DNA from: Anastrepha obliqua
Lineage: Eukaryota > Arthropoda > Insecta > Diptera > Tephritidae
DNA length: 64,000 nucleotides
Reading direction: 5' to 3'
NCBI RefSeq assembly: GCF_027943255.1
Contig: NC_072893.1
Coordinates: forward strand, 30,340,001-30,404,000
Positions within the stretch are counted from its first letter, which is position 1; every line of letters starts with the position of its first letter. A model generated the notes under the pieces. It was not told the DNA's origin. It did no database searches and was given only the letters and a program-made list of their open reading frames with translations. Positions 41,370 to 53,214 of this stretch are shown here, one piece after another. The translations under genes were made by a program, and so were the position numbers.

Positions 41370-42600
41370 ATCCAAGATACAGGTAAGCTAAGGAGAATAT
41401 GCTGAGATGATCCCATCTCATCCTCCATACAACTAACACAAAAAGGACTTGAAGTAATGCCGAGTCTCACGCGGCCAATGTCCTGTAATGGCACCCACGA
41501 ATTTCCGCAGCTGAGATTTTGTTTACCTCAGGAGATCCATCGAGCACCCCCAATCCACTCGTTTCCAGAAAGATTTCGCGATATTACAAGTCTGTGTATT
41601 TGCGCAGCGCAGGTAGTCAACGAGATTCTCTCGTTTCTCGGGGTAATTACCTCACAGCTCCCCTGTCTAGCCAGCTCATCCCCCTCGCAGTTTCCTGCAA
41701 TATCGCTATTACTAGGTATTCAGACGAGCCTTATATCAAATATCAATATCAATTCAGATGCGATCGAAAGTGAAGTCAGCCATTCCCTAAAGAGTTTTGA
41801 GAGCACCATCATCGAGCCCAGGGCTCCGCTTGGTTATCGTAGTAGATATTAACCTCCGTGACGGTTGTTACATAAGTGAGCAGCTTATCAGCTACTTCTT
41901 TAATAAACCTTAACTTTAGTCTGATGGGGAGCCCCTTGCAGAATACTCCTCCGCCAACCCTTCAATACAATTTCGAGGCATCCGTGAACAGGTTCATTAG
42001 GCCCTGCCTCCGCTCGAACTAAGCAAGGGTGTGCATTGACCAGTCGCCAAAGGGATGAAGCCAAAATTTCTAAGGAAACTTGAGTGCCCGTAATTAAGGT
42101 CAAGCTTATAACGCGAGTCTCTCAGTCAGATTGCGGAACCTGCAGCGACAGTTTTCCGTGCGATGTCTAGCAAATTAAGCGCTAGAGTAGGAGTAGTTCG
42201 AAGCGTCCCACTGAACGCTATGAGGGCAGACCTTTGGACTCTCGCCAGCTTATTCAGCGATACCATCTCTTCCAGAGAGTTCCACCAGATAGCAACTCCA
42301 TACAGAATAGGAGATAGAATATTATGGAGCCAAAATACAATTTTATGCGAGAGGCCCCACCTTTTTCCAACAGCACCCTTGCAATCATTCAAGGCATCCT
42401 TGTTGCCTTCCTTATCCTTCACTCAATGTTGGGCTTCCACGTTAGCTTACTGTCAAGGATTAGAACTAGGTACTTCACCTTGTCAGAAAGACCCAACTGA
42501 GCGCCCTGTATTGAGGGGAGTTGAGCTCTCGGTATTTTGTACTTCCTCGTGAATAACACGCGCGCTCCGTCTTAAGGACACACTGATTTCTATCATAACA
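41370..42600 (-). mobile_element. LINE 3' part (RT end, RNase H, tail)
   Basis: On -: AVGKRWGLSHKIVFWLHNIL, PILYGVAIWWNSLEEMVSLN, KLARVQRSALIAFSGTLRTT (RT end and linker, 42,130-42,420), then degraded RNase H with EGDELARQGSCEVIT (about 41,680), and SPFCVSCMEDEMGSSQHILL (Cys-rich tail, about 41,400-41,470). I/Jockey-type order. Several frame breaks. Confidence 0.8.
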
Positions 42601-43069
42601 ATGTACAGTCTAATAGATAGACTTGCTCAGTGGTCATGCAGGCACATGACTTCTGCAAAAGCTGTACGAAAAAGCGGAATAGACGAGTTTGTACCTTCTG
42701 TGTCATTGCTTTGCTCTAGCCAAATGAAGACTAATCATTCTGGTCAGACAGTTCTTTGATGAGTTTGAGGATTTCTGCAGTGAAGAAATCAGGGATCTTA
42801 TAAAGTGTTTGGTCAACTCACATTGCGTCTTTGATCACTCAAAAGTTCGCAATGCGGCATTACAATGGTCGTCAAGCCTGAGTATGATCATAGTGGACAA
42901 CTGCTACGGCCTCATTTACCCTTAAAAGTCATATCAAAATGAGCTGACGGCGTAGATGTAAGATTAAGGAAATTGAGAAAAGGAATATTTCGGAAATAGG
43001 GAAGGCTTTTGCCAAAGCGACAACTAAATTTTGCGTACTATAAATCACAAGTAAACATTTTTTAAATTT
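42601..43069. other. no gene seen
   Basis: Possibly more of the adjacent LINE, but no motif is readable. Confidence 0.3.
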
Positions 43070-43245
43070 TTGTTGGGTGTTTTGGCCGAGCTCCTTCTCC
43101 TATTTGTGGTGTTCGTCTTGATGTGTTTTCCGGAGGCACCTACAGTTTTATACCGCCTCTGAATGGCATCTGGTTTTTATGAGGTGCTTTTTCTAAGCCA
43201 AAAATCTACTTAGAGGTTTGCCATTGCCTGCCGAGGGGCGAGCGT
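43070..43245 (-). mobile_element. tRNA-derived SINE, partial
   Basis: Read on +: TTGGGTGTTTTGGCCGAGCT, CCTATTTGTGGTGTTCGTC, CCGCCTCTGAATGGCA, TTTGCCATTGCCTGCCGAGG. The tRNA-like head and the extreme 3' end are missing. Confidence 0.85.
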
Positions 43246-45239
43246 CAGTAGCCTTCCTACGATGCGTTTAGTGATTGAGCTGAATATTTCAGGTTCAATT
43301 TAATGAGAAATTGTGACTAATTTTTCTATGCAAATTATTAGCTTAGCAAATTTTTTTTCCAACGTCTGCAAAGCTTACGACTCCATGTTGTAGTTTGTCT
43401 ACTTTTCACATGGAAATTTTGTAAATTTTTTACATTTTACCAAATATGGAATTTATGGCGATATTTTTTAATCTTTGCATACAATAATGAGGTTAACAGC
43501 AATTTTCTATCGTCACTTCTTCGCTGATTTTTCTATTACTCCTACACAAATACAGTACGATGAAATTGCTCGAGTTGCCATAATTCCGGCTAAGCGAAAC
43601 ATTTGCCATCAAAAACAATACGACGATAATGAGGTTGCAAAATTGGGGCACTATGTCCTGCTCAGTGAAGGATTAAAAATGCAAAGAATTTTATGAAAGC
43701 GCCAACAATGAGCAAATGAGCAGGATAAGACTAGAAACTCGAGAAAAGCTGCTTCAATGAGCAACGGACAGACAGGCATTCGCTTGTTATTACTCAACTC
43801 ATAAGCGGCGTTGGAATAAATGAAGGAAAATGAAATAAAAAATATTATATAAAAAATAATACGAGTTGAATATTCACGATTTTTCTGCTTCTTGTTTTCG
43901 TTAACACTTCATTGCACTTCAACTGCTTTAGTTTTCGTTTACTTTTCATGATATATATGCACATTTTTATGCACATACATATCGACATATGTAAATATTT
44001 GTGAACTCATGTAGTGTCTTGTTTTTCTTTCGTCTGGCTTTGCCTTTTCTCATTATCCTTTCGTTTCACTTAGGAAATCTTTGCTTGGCTTTTGGTTCAA
44101 AGATTTGCTCATTTAGCTCGGAAGTAGCGTTTGCATAACGTTTGCTCCCATTCAAGCGAGATACTTGAAAGTTTCCGCGACTTTGATGAGCAGCGCTGGT
44201 GGCTGCTGCTGCTGCTGATGGTGGCGGCTGCTGGGAGTGGTGATGTTGTGTTGTGCTGAAACTTAGAAGATAATTTTAATCCCGAGCAAACTGCTAAGCG
44301 CAAAATATACGAAAAGGTACAAAGTATAACAAAAAGGTTCGCTGCTCACATGCACAGCCAGTGCTGGTAACTTTTCAAGCGGCTGTTGATTGACTCGCTA
44401 AATCACTGACAGCTTAACTGACTGACTGACTGGATGGCAGCTTGCAATTATCGTGCAATATTTAAGGTAAATCAAGCTTATGAAATGAAAAAATGAAATA
44501 AAGCTGGTGGAGGGCGGCGAGTGAAGGAAAGTGATGAAATAAAAATCCATTTAGCGAGCATCACACACGCAAATAGAAATATTATGTGAAAAATGTTGCA
44601 TACTTTCAGGTGTCTGCCCCTGTATGTGCGACATGCGAATTGCTCACCTTATTTACCTGAAAATGTATACTTAGTGAGTGAGTTTTTACTTATTTATTGC
44701 ATGATTTTCTACACGATTGTGTAACGCTGACGGATTTTCTAATTTTTTTTTTTTTTTTTTTTTTTGTATCATCCATTAGTTATTCCCAAAACTTGAATTG
44801 ATTTAAGGGGTTTGAGGGAAACAGTAATAAAAATAAAAAATAAAAAAAAGAACTGAACAAATTTACAAATTATTTGAAAGCTGTTTGAACGTTCGACAAG
44901 AAACTGCATGTGGCTGCAACTTGTGTGATACGCAATTGAAAATTTGAATTGAATTTTATGTTTTTTATTGCGGTTAACAATTTTTGAAATTCCAAAAAAG
45001 CGAGCCAAGAAGAATAGAGAGATTGGTAACTCCTAAAAGACTCAAACTAAAAAGGGCATTGTACTCAAAGCTCTGGATAATAAAACGGTTGATAGTCAAG
45101 GAGGAAGAAAAAGAAGGAGAGTAGTGGCAGACAGAAAGAGATAGGATAGGATAGAGACAGAAACAGAAACAGAGACACAGATAGCTAGTTTTGTGAGCAT
45201 TTTCTGGCTCTTTGGCAAATCTGAAAATATTCTCCAGTT
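43246..45239. other. no gene seen; poly-T and CTG-type repeats
   Basis: Two kilobases of apparently single-copy AT-rich DNA. Contains a CTGCTGCTGCTGCTGATGG run (about 44,202-44,220) and a 24 bp T-run at 44,742-44,765. Open frames (for example 44,974-45,297 on -) show no domain. Confidence 0.35.
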
Positions 45240-45492
45240 TGAGAGCACAAATTTTACTCGTTCTCATGAGCCAAAATTTATAGCCTTGATCTAGCAAAGG
45301 CAGTACACTCAGAAAGAAAATGCTCAGTGCTATCTGCTTCCTCTAAGGTGGGTCCTCAATGACTCCAAAAGTGGTCATATGCTGACTCCATAGATTGTAT
45401 CCTCTAATAATGCCGACCATTAACCAAATGTCTTTTTCACCAAGTCTTGGAAGAAAGTTCGACAGTTTTCTGTTCGGGCTTGTCACAAAATA

Positions 45493-46026
45493 AAGGGTTT
45501 TCCAATAAGAGGTGTTATTTTGATATTCAAAGAAAAATGGTATTTTTTAATATAAAAGATAGTATGTTTATTTCATTATAAAGAGGAAAGTATGTCGTTA
45601 ATAGTGCAAAATAACATCAGGCAAATGACCACCACGACCACGCTTACAGGAAATTTTCCATAACCGAATTGCTAAGTTTCTGCGCTACGTCCTCGATAGC
45701 CTCACGAGTTCCATCTTTGAGGTCTTGAATCTACCCTGTGTTGTTGGCGTGGACCTTCTCTTTCACGTGGCCCCAAAAACAAAAGTCTCAAGGTGTTAAA
45801 TCACAAGATCTCGGTGGCCAATTGTGATCACCTTTTCGAGAGATAACACGGTCCGGAAACTTTTCTCGTAAAAGATCAATGGTTGCTTGTGTGGTACGTA
45901 CCGCCGTCTTGTTGAAAATAAACGTTGTACAGGTCAATGCCATCAAATTCCGGCCATAAAAAATCGTTAATTATCTCTCGATAGTGCAATCCATTCACCT
46001 GTAACACCTGTTATTGGTAAACCCTT
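45493..46026 (-). mobile_element. DD41D-type deletion derivative (534 bp)
   Basis: The left end AAGGGTTTTCCAATAAGAGG and the right end (on -) AAGGGTTTACCAATAACAGG continue to GTGTTA and are flanked by TA. Inside, - strand C-terminal transposase remnants: VNGLHYREIINDFLWPEFDG, VYFQQDGG, WPPRSCD-type sequence across frameshifts, ending GGHLPDVI-like. The N-terminal half is missing. Confidence 0.82.
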
Positions 46027-46222
46027 TACTTTGCAGTTCTGCAGCGTTCTAGACGGGAGCATAACTTTTTGTGTAAAAATGCATACATAATCACTGATCC
46101 GATTCCTATAGAACTGACTCCGACTATTGGCTGTGGTCTCTGTGAGGTAACCGCTGATCCGCAGTTGGCCAATTCATCGACAATTTAATTTCCTTGAGCA
46201 CCGCACTTTCCCCATGTAAGTA

Positions 46223-47046
46223 AGGGTAATAAGATTTGGGGTACTTTTTCCAATAGGGGTTTTATGGCAGAGCAGCCGCGTCTACTGTCAACTAAATACA
46301 TAATTTTTTTAAGAATTTATTGGCCTTTAATCATGGAAAGTCTTGCGTCTCAACAATGTTTAAAAGTCGTGAAATTGTATTACCAAAATCGACGCTCTGT
46401 GAATAGCTGAAGATCCGCATTTTGGGACCGGAATTTTGTTTAGCAATGAGGCTCGTAAGCAAGATTACTGTATTTGGACTGAAGAATAATCCGAAGCTAT
46501 TCAAGAACAGCCATTAGATCCATTGAAAACAACTGTTTGGTGCTCCTGTGGGCTGGAGGAATCATCGGACCATATGTAACAAACGACGTTTTGATGCAGA
46601 AATTGAATTCCGTGATCTCCATAATATTTAGTTTCAACAAAACGGCGCTACTTGCCCTACAGCCCATGAAACAATGGATTTACTGTGTCGTCGTTTCGGT
46701 GAGCAATTTATCTCTCGCCTCGAACCAGAAGATTGACCACCAAGATCGTTTGATACCACACCTTTGGATTTTTATTTCTGGGAGTATGTAAAGTCTGAAG
46801 TTTGAGGCAATGGAAGCCAACATTACTAAAGTTATTCTCGAGATACCGACCGAAGTCCTCCAGCGAGTAATTCAAAATCGGTGTTTGGGGATGGCCGAAT
46901 TACGGGGCAGTTGCGGCTAACATTTGAAAAGGATTATCTTTAGGAAATAAATGCCAGGAATGGTTCTACACAAAAATAATAATGATTCCCCATTTTTGTT
47001 ATTTTATTTCCATTTAAAATCTGATACCTCTAAGTAGATCACCCTT
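46223..47046 (+). mobile_element. rosa-like (DD41D) element, internally deleted (824 bp)
   Basis: The right end (on -) AAAGGGTGATCTACTTAGAG and a weaker left end AGGGTAATAAGATTTGGGG are next to TA. The frame starts MESLASQQCLKVVKLYYQNR at 46,336 and soon hits a stop. Later + pieces match WCxxGLWAGGIIGPYVTN, HETMDLLCRRFGEQFISRLE and a C-terminus like the 8.2 kb copy. Same TIR family as 8,085-9,232 and 34,483-37,287. Confidence 0.82.
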
Positions 47047-47505
47047 TACAAGGTTATTCTGTTTTGCAACAGAATTCATGTTCTTCTTACACTCTTGAAC
47101 TATCTTTGAGATTTGCGTTGCGTTCTCCAGGGCCTTCAGTGCAGCCTGACTCTCACTTAAGACCCCAACCTGTTTCCCGCTCTATGTATCTCCTCCCAAT
47201 TATCCATTTGCTACTTTCAGAATGGAGAAAATTTCCGTTTGGAAAATAGTCGCCATTATTCTCATAGCGAAATGATGCTTATTACTATCGTTTAAGTATC
47301 ATCCCGCTCGGGAATCTATTTCAAATTTCCTTACAATTGAAGCTATGGGCATAAGATCGTCCTTAGCTGCCAAAAACAGTGGATACTGCTCAGATAGCAG
47401 CTTAAAGATTTCTCTGTGTCCTGAAGTTCCGTCTTCGTGCCAGAAACCATATATGTGGAGTTTACACATTGCTTTTATTGCTTCCTGCTGCGTCCTAAGA
47501 TTATA

Positions 47506-48403
47506 CAGGGTGGGCCATATAGCGTTTGCTTTTTGAACCACCTACTTTTTTAAGAATGGTAACACATATGGCATGTCAAATGTGTTCATAATTTACTTAA
47601 AGGTTTGACATTTACGAAATGGGACGCTATACGCTTGAACAAAATTGGGAAATATTGAAAACCTATTTCCAAAGTGGCGAGTCTTCTTCTTCTTTTCTGA
47701 TTTTCACATCGGTGGCTAGATCAATAAGCAAAATTGTCGGATTTGGGGCTCAGAAAATCCCCACGTTACTGTACAGAAGCAAATGCATCCACAACGAGTC
47801 ACTGCTTGGTGCGGTTTTTGGTCTGGCGGCATCATCGGGCCATTTTTTTTCGAAAATGAGCGAGGAGCCGCGGTTACAGTAAATGGCGAGCGTTATCGTG
47901 ACATGCTCAACGAATTGTTTCCAAAAATTGAAGAGGATGACATGGACGACATTTGGTTTCAACAGGACGGTGCAACTTGTCACACTGCCAAAATTATACT
48001 CGAACTTTTGGCTACCGGTTTTGAAAACCGCATAATCAGCCGAAATTCCGATATCAATTGGCCGCCTCGGAGCTGTGATTTAAGCCCGTTGCACTATTTT
48101 TTGTGGGAAGCCGTTAAGGACAAATGCTATGCGAACCATCCAGAGACGATTGATGCTTTAAAACACGAAATCGAAGTTGCCATTCATGAAATTGGAGCCC
48201 AAACAATCGAAAATGTGCTTAAAAATTGGGTTGATCGAATGGCCTACTGTAAAGCCAGTCGGGGCAGTCATTTGGACGATATTATTTTTAATTCATAAAT
48301 GACAATGTTCAATCTTCAAAATAAAAACAAAGTTTGAAAAAATATTGATTAGTTTTTTTATTTATAGCCGATTCAAAAAGCAAATTTTACATGGCCCACC
48401 CTA
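47506..48403 (+). mobile_element. DD41D-type element with distinct ends (898 bp)
   Basis: The left end AGGGTGGGCCATATAGCGTT and the right end (on -) AGGGTGGGCCATGTAAAATT, both continuing TGCTTTTTGAA, are flanked by TA. The N-terminus MGRYTLEQNWEILKTYFQSG is present at 47,619. The middle of the gene is deleted, then the catalytic C-terminal half is open for 171 codons. Confidence 0.9.
47783..48298 (+). pseudogene. DD41D transposase C-terminal half
   Basis: Reads RVTAWCGFWSGGIIGPFFFE, GERYRDMLNELFPKIEEDD, IWFQQDGATCHTAKI, WPPRSCDLSPLHYFLWEAV, VLKNWVDRMAYCKASRGSHL, DDIIFNS and stop. From the Asp of QQDG the third catalytic position falls 42 residues on (41 between) but is His (PLH) instead of Asp, so the product would be inactive. 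The first catalytic Asp (SDEAHF) is in the deleted part. Well preserved otherwise. Confidence 0.85.
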
Positions 48404-48690
48404 TATGATACAAGCATAGCATTTAGGACATCGCCGGAGGTTGCACTCATGGCACCTGGAATGCCTAGGCATATACAGCTTTGCAGTCTGTATAGACTAT
48501 GACGTGTGGACCATAGTCCGTCGTCACCAAACCACAAAGGCATAAGTGATGCGCAAATACTCAAATATGCGTCACATAGCGGCGAAAGGTCCAAGCTGTG
48601 ATCTTCTTCACTCTTCCCTCTTGCTGATACGCCAAGCCAAAATAATCTTTTCACTCCATTCAGAAATCAGAGAGCAGTTTGCCATTAGTG

Positions 48691-49859
48691 AGGGCGCAAA
48701 ATATTCTACGTAGTTGTGTTGAATTTTTATTTTTTTGCCTTCTCACAAAAATGTTCCCGCACTGAAGCTTTTGGACTTGAAATCGCACTATAAGTACTAT
48801 TACCTAGTGCTTCGTAATTTGGTCTAATTTTATCCAACGGAAATGAGTTGGTATAATAAATTTTCCGTCTACCGACACTCCTTGTAATTCTATGTGTAAT
48901 TAATACTCATTACGCATAGGCACACAACTACATATCCACAACGCAATGCAAAGTAGGTGTATGCAAATATGTGTTTGATGTGCCGTAGACCTAATCTGCA
49001 ATACAACAACAAGTATACATAAAGGCATATGTCACGGCATCAGTTAAGTTTTCTTCTCTTATTTATGCAACACATAGAAAAATAGTATAATATTTCAGTT
49101 GAGAATTCAGGCGTTAAATGAGCTTTACCAAGTGGACGAGACGGCATCGTCCTTGACTCCTGAAGTGCTTGCTTTCTGCGCATTTTCGCATTGGTTGCAA
49201 ATAGTTATGTGCACATATGTATGTATGTGTGTATATATGCATGCATGTATGTATGTGTGTACGTATGTATAGATTTTTCTAACAACTTTCCAACTGTTAC
49301 TTTTGCCCGTACGCAGGCTTTTTAAGTCATCGGACTTTCGTTCTTTCGCTTCGTGTCCATATTATGGTAATTTATTGCATGCAAACTTTTTCTCTCATTA
49401 CGAGGCAGTACAATGTAGGCAGCGCTTTTGTTACAGAAAAGCGACCCTATAATCGTGAAAGTAACTCACGAGTAGGTCCCAGCTATACTCCGGGACACAG
49501 TTATATTCCAACATACGTCAGGTTTTTTTACAATGGGTCAAAATGTCCGTTTTAGGCTCAAAGAAATCTTTAAAGAACTTCTAAAATGTGTTAGAAGTCG
49601 GTTTCTGATGAAAATATAATATTATGGCCATTATTTTATGATAAATTTTTTCGAGGATCATTTAAACCTCGTAACCACTCCTTTTACGGTTCAAAACCAA
49701 ACATTTGAGGACTAAAACGTTCTAGGAATATATTTTTTAGAACATTTCAGTGGACGTTACCGAAGACGAAGCCACAATTCACTATAAGCGCTTGCTCGCA
49801 ATAAACAGAATGAGAGGAATATCCGCCCACCCATAAATAAAGTGCGGCCCTCTGTTAAT
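48691..49859. other. no gene seen; (GTAT)n microsatellite
   Basis: Apparently single-copy AT-rich DNA. TATGTATGTGTGTATATATG at about 49,218-49,268. No domain in the short open frames. Confidence 0.35.
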
Positions 49860-49975
49860 CGTATTTGTCCCGCGCGTGTTAATGTTGTTCCAGAAATGGG
49901 GGGTCTACAGTTTTAAACCGACTCCGAACGGCAAATGGTTTTTATGAGGAGCTTTTTTATGGCAGAAACACACCT

Positions 49976-51204
49976 AAAGCTCCTAAACTAAAAGGAGTAA
50001 CAATCCAGCTATCCAAAGAAATTAAATATCTTTGAGTAGCCCTCGATAGTAAACTCTTCTGGAAATCACACATTGAAACAAAGACATCCAAAGCACTGAC
50101 AGCCTTCTGGCAGCGCAAGAGTGTTTTTGGGAAAACGCGGGGTCTTTTGTCCTAGCAAGGTCCTATGGATCTACACGGCTATGATAAGACCTATTATCAC
50201 CTCTGCATCAGTGGACTGGCTGAGTAGACTCCCTATCGTGGGAGTCAGGCGAACCTTATCGAGACTACAACGCATTGTGGTCATCTGTTGCGTCGGAGCT
50301 TTTCCAACTACTTCTAGGTCGGCATTAGATGCTCTGATTTGTCTACCACCACTTGATGTTTTCATCCAAGTAGGGGCCTTGAAAGCCATCTGCAGGCTAA
50401 AATACAATGAGATGTGATACGGCCCCAGTCCGGCATTGGACAACAGAGTAGGCATGGACTTCGATCCAATGATCCTCGCCAAGCCCCTTGACTCCATGTC
50501 ATTCAGAGTTGTGCTTGACAAGAGATACAATGTGGTGCTGCCAGAGGCTCAACTGTGGTCAAATTCAGAAAATGAGCTCGGCAAACACTCTTTGTGCATA
50601 TTCACGGATGGCTCCAGGACCGAGCACGGCTCCGACTTTGGGGTCTACGGTGAATCCAGCGGGACAAAACTGCACTTTGCTCTTGTAATGCATGCATCTG
50701 TGTTTCAAGCGGAGCTGTATGCTGTTCAAGAAGCGATGAACTTTGTTGTTGAAAGCAGATGGAAAGGCAGATCTATATGTGTCTGCAGCGACAGCTAAGC
50801 TGCGTTCATGGCCTTAGACAGAGGGAGGCTGCAGATAGACAAAACTGATGTTACTTGTCATATCCGACTGACTGTCGCAGTTCCTCCTTTCACAAAGCAG
50901 AGGAGACTGCAGAGAGTTGGTTGGACTGATGACGGGCCACTTTCTATGGGCAAAGCACATGGAATGGGTGAGCACCTCAAACAGTGCACTCTGTCCAGCA
51001 TGTGCAGAGAGAGATGGGACGCTGACCACTTTCTGTGCATCTATCCAGACTTCGCTCGAACCAGCTTGAGACCTTTGGCACTGATGTGTTAAGAAGCGAC
51101 CACTTTGGCTTCTTGGCACCACAAGATCTACTCAGATTTCTTCGGAAGTCGAGTACAAGACAATGGGTGTCCGAGTGCTGTACTTGCTAGTCTGTCCCGA
51201 AAAA
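49976..51204 (+). mobile_element. 5'-truncated LINE inserted in SINE
   Basis: Begins in the RT thumb (LDSKLFWKSHIETKTSKALT) and runs to a 3' UTR ending GTACTTGCTAGTCTGTCCCG plus oligo-A. Same family as 15,000-15,686 and 53,215-54,080. Length about 1.23 kb. Confidence 0.85.
50016..51092 (+). pseudogene. LINE ORF2 C-terminal half (RT end, RNase H, tail)
   Basis: In order: KVLWIYTAMIRPIITSASVD, LSRLQRIVVICCVGAFPTTS, ALDALICLPPLDVFIQ (post-RT linker), then RNase H with LCIFTDGSRTEHGSDFGVYG, HASVFQAELYAVQEAMNF, SICVCSDS (catalytic Asp in IFTDGS, Glu in QAE, Asp in CSDS), a stop at 50,799, and the tail DADHFLCIYP across a frameshift. A segment between SDS and the tail is deleted. The RT catalytic core is absent because of 5' truncation. 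Confidence 0.85.
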
Positions 51205-51350
51205 AAACAAGCACTCGAAGATTTGTCATTGCCTCCGGAGGGACAACCGCTAATAGAAAAAGCTTCTTCTATCATTTTGGCGTTACATGCACGGAGCTTC
51301 AAACCTACGCAATCCTGAGTGGTATTTATGCACCCACGGCTATGGCGGCC

Positions 51351-53029
51351 GATCAATACTTAAATAGTAAATATGCCCTTAAAGAGTGCACCATCCGACA
51401 GAGTAAAATTCGTTCCTTTTAAAATGGGGAGAGTTGCCAACATTTTTACTGTATTTACAAGTTGCGTAGACATAAAACAAAAGAACAAATTTTAATTAAG
51501 TTATTATTTTGAATAAACTACTTTACTAGCTTTAGTAAAAAAAAAATATTTAAGAATTTAAGAAAAATATCTGCATTAAAGGAAAGCTACACAGCCTGAC
51601 AGATTATATCATAAATATTTCAGAATTAGTTGGCACCCAGTTCTTGTTCTGAAAACTTTATCTAAATGGCCTGTGGATACAATTGTCGGAAAATAACTTT
51701 AAACTAGGAAATTTCTACACCCAGCCATTTATATCCACATCCACAACCACTTACTCACCGCTTTCGGTAGAACAGAGGCATTCTTCTTTGTTGCTTTTGT
51801 TGTTGTTGCCTTTATTGCTGTTGATGTCAACAAGCAACGACATTAATTAAACATACAAGTCAACATGAACTGCATTTATTTACTTTTGTATTTGCCATTT
51901 ATCTCATTTCACTTATTTTCGCCCAACTCCTTCAGCCTTCAGCTTCGTCGTACTCATTACAATTCGCGTTGCTTGGCAAGACATTCACTATATAGTTCGT
52001 TGTTTGCGTCTGCCTTTGTGTCTGTGTCGGTGTCTGTGTTTACCAACAACTTCAAGCAGCCAAACGGTGTGATTTCATTTCATTTGGTATCAGCGACTGA
52101 AAGTACATTCGGAAAGACATTTGCACACGCTTGCTTCAAACCGTCCACACAACAATCACACCAGTCCACGCAGCCCTTTCAGAAAGGCAGACTTACGAAC
52201 AAAGTGAACAAATTTCGCTGAAAGAGATATTTTGAAAGAGGCGGTGACGCACCTTACATTTTTTTCACGTTTTGTGTCGCATCCCGAAGGTCGTAAACTA
52301 CATTTGAAAATTTGTTGCATACTTTTGAGTGCCGCATTCAATTTAATCAACTACGCATTGACTTTATATGCGCGTATGTAGGCTAGCGTGTGGATGTGCG
52401 CTCGTGAAGGTAACAGTGCGTAACATTTGACGAGATTGGAGTTGTGTAGAGCTGAGTTGTAAAGGAAAAAAATCTTAAAAAATGGCTTTAGAATGCTGCT
52501 ATTTTATTTAAATGAAGCATACTGACTGCCTGATTTTTTAAAGTAAAGGGGCCCTCATGTGAATAAAATATGAAATACTTGAGTGAAAAGCTGACAGGAA
52601 AGTTGTTCGGAAAATATATCACAAAGTTTAATAACGTACAGATAATTTCAAGACCGGGGCGAAAATGTTGACAGTTCTCCGCGCTGCCACATGGAAATTA
52701 AATCAACAGAGACGAACCTGACATGAATGATGAAGTTAACGCACCAGTAGCAGGCGAAACCGAATCAAAGATAACAATGAAGCGACAGCAGAATAACAAA
52801 ACGGCTTGCAGTTAAGCTCGAATTAGTCATCTCAATCTGTTTGTTGCTTGAAAATTTCTATCGAGCTTATTATTCAGGTCTCCGTTAGTCAACTGGCTGA
52901 ACCTTTATGTAAATGACCTACTAAATGCGCTATAGACCAGATATTAATGACGTCTAAATCTAGGAAAAGGTTTCAAGCGAAAATTAAAAACATGTTTTTG
53001 CGTCTTTTTGGCGATTTTTACGGTGCGGA
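51351..53029. other. no gene seen; possible - strand splice donor
   Basis: Apparently single-copy DNA. On -, CCGAAAGCG|GTGAGTAAGTG at 51,758 is a strong 5' splice site preceded by CAACAACAACAAAAGCAACA-type leader-like sequence (51,760-51,830). Weak evidence for an untranslated exon of a - strand gene. Open frames at 51,865-52,221 (+) lack a domain. Confidence 0.25.
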
Positions 53030-53170
53030 CGATATGACCCAACCAACGAACACGCTGGATCTTTATTCTCTGAACTATGTCTATGGCTTAGTAAAGATCA
53101 TACAGTTCATTGTTCCATCGCCTACGATACTCGCCGTCGTCGTGAAGTTCATACAGCTCATTGTTTCATC
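53030..53170 (-). pseudogene. C-terminal scrap of the 11-12.8 kb LINE family
   Basis: On -: GEYRRRWNNELYDLY ... VQRIKIQRVRWLGHIVR, the same segment as NGEYRRRWNDELYELYDD ... QRIKIQRLRWLGHVVR in the 11 kb relic. About 140 bp only. Confidence 0.75.
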
Positions 53171-53214
53171 GCCTAGAGTAATCCGCTTGCTAACCGTGGC
53201 TTTGATGGCTGCCG

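Larger units (their letters stand above)
45240..48690 (-). mobile_element. LINE 3' part interrupted by three DNA transposons
   Basis: The host LINE reads on - in pieces: LQSCICLGIPGAMSATSGDV (48,404-48,650, post-RT linker), IKAMCKLHIYGFWHEDGTSG (47,350-47,500), LSESQAALKALENATQISKI (RNase H, about 47,100-47,170), VDELANCGSA (RNase H end, about 46,160), and EEADSTEHFLSECTAFARSR (tail, about 45,300). Net LINE length is about 1.2 kb. The interruptions are at 45,493-46,026, 46,223-47,046 and 47,506-48,403. Confidence 0.8.
49860..51350 (-). mobile_element. tRNA-derived SINE, split by a LINE insertion
   Basis: The left piece (49,860-49,975) has GTTAATGTTGTTCCAGAAAT, CCGACTCCGAACGGCAAATG, GGAGCTTTTTTATGGCAGAA. 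The right piece (51,205-51,350) continues with ACTCGAAGATTTGTCATTGC, AGGGACAACCGCTAATAGAA and a decayed head ACGGCTATGGCGGCC. The SINE position is continuous across the LINE at 49,976-51,204. The junctions (ACACACCT / AGCACTCG) suggest a short diverged target duplication. Confidence 0.78.

Noticed and set aside
44590..44700. Micro-exon TTTTCAG|GTAAATAAG|GTGAGC on the minus strand
   Set aside because: Splice-like words occur, but a 9-base exon with nothing coding nearby is not supportable.
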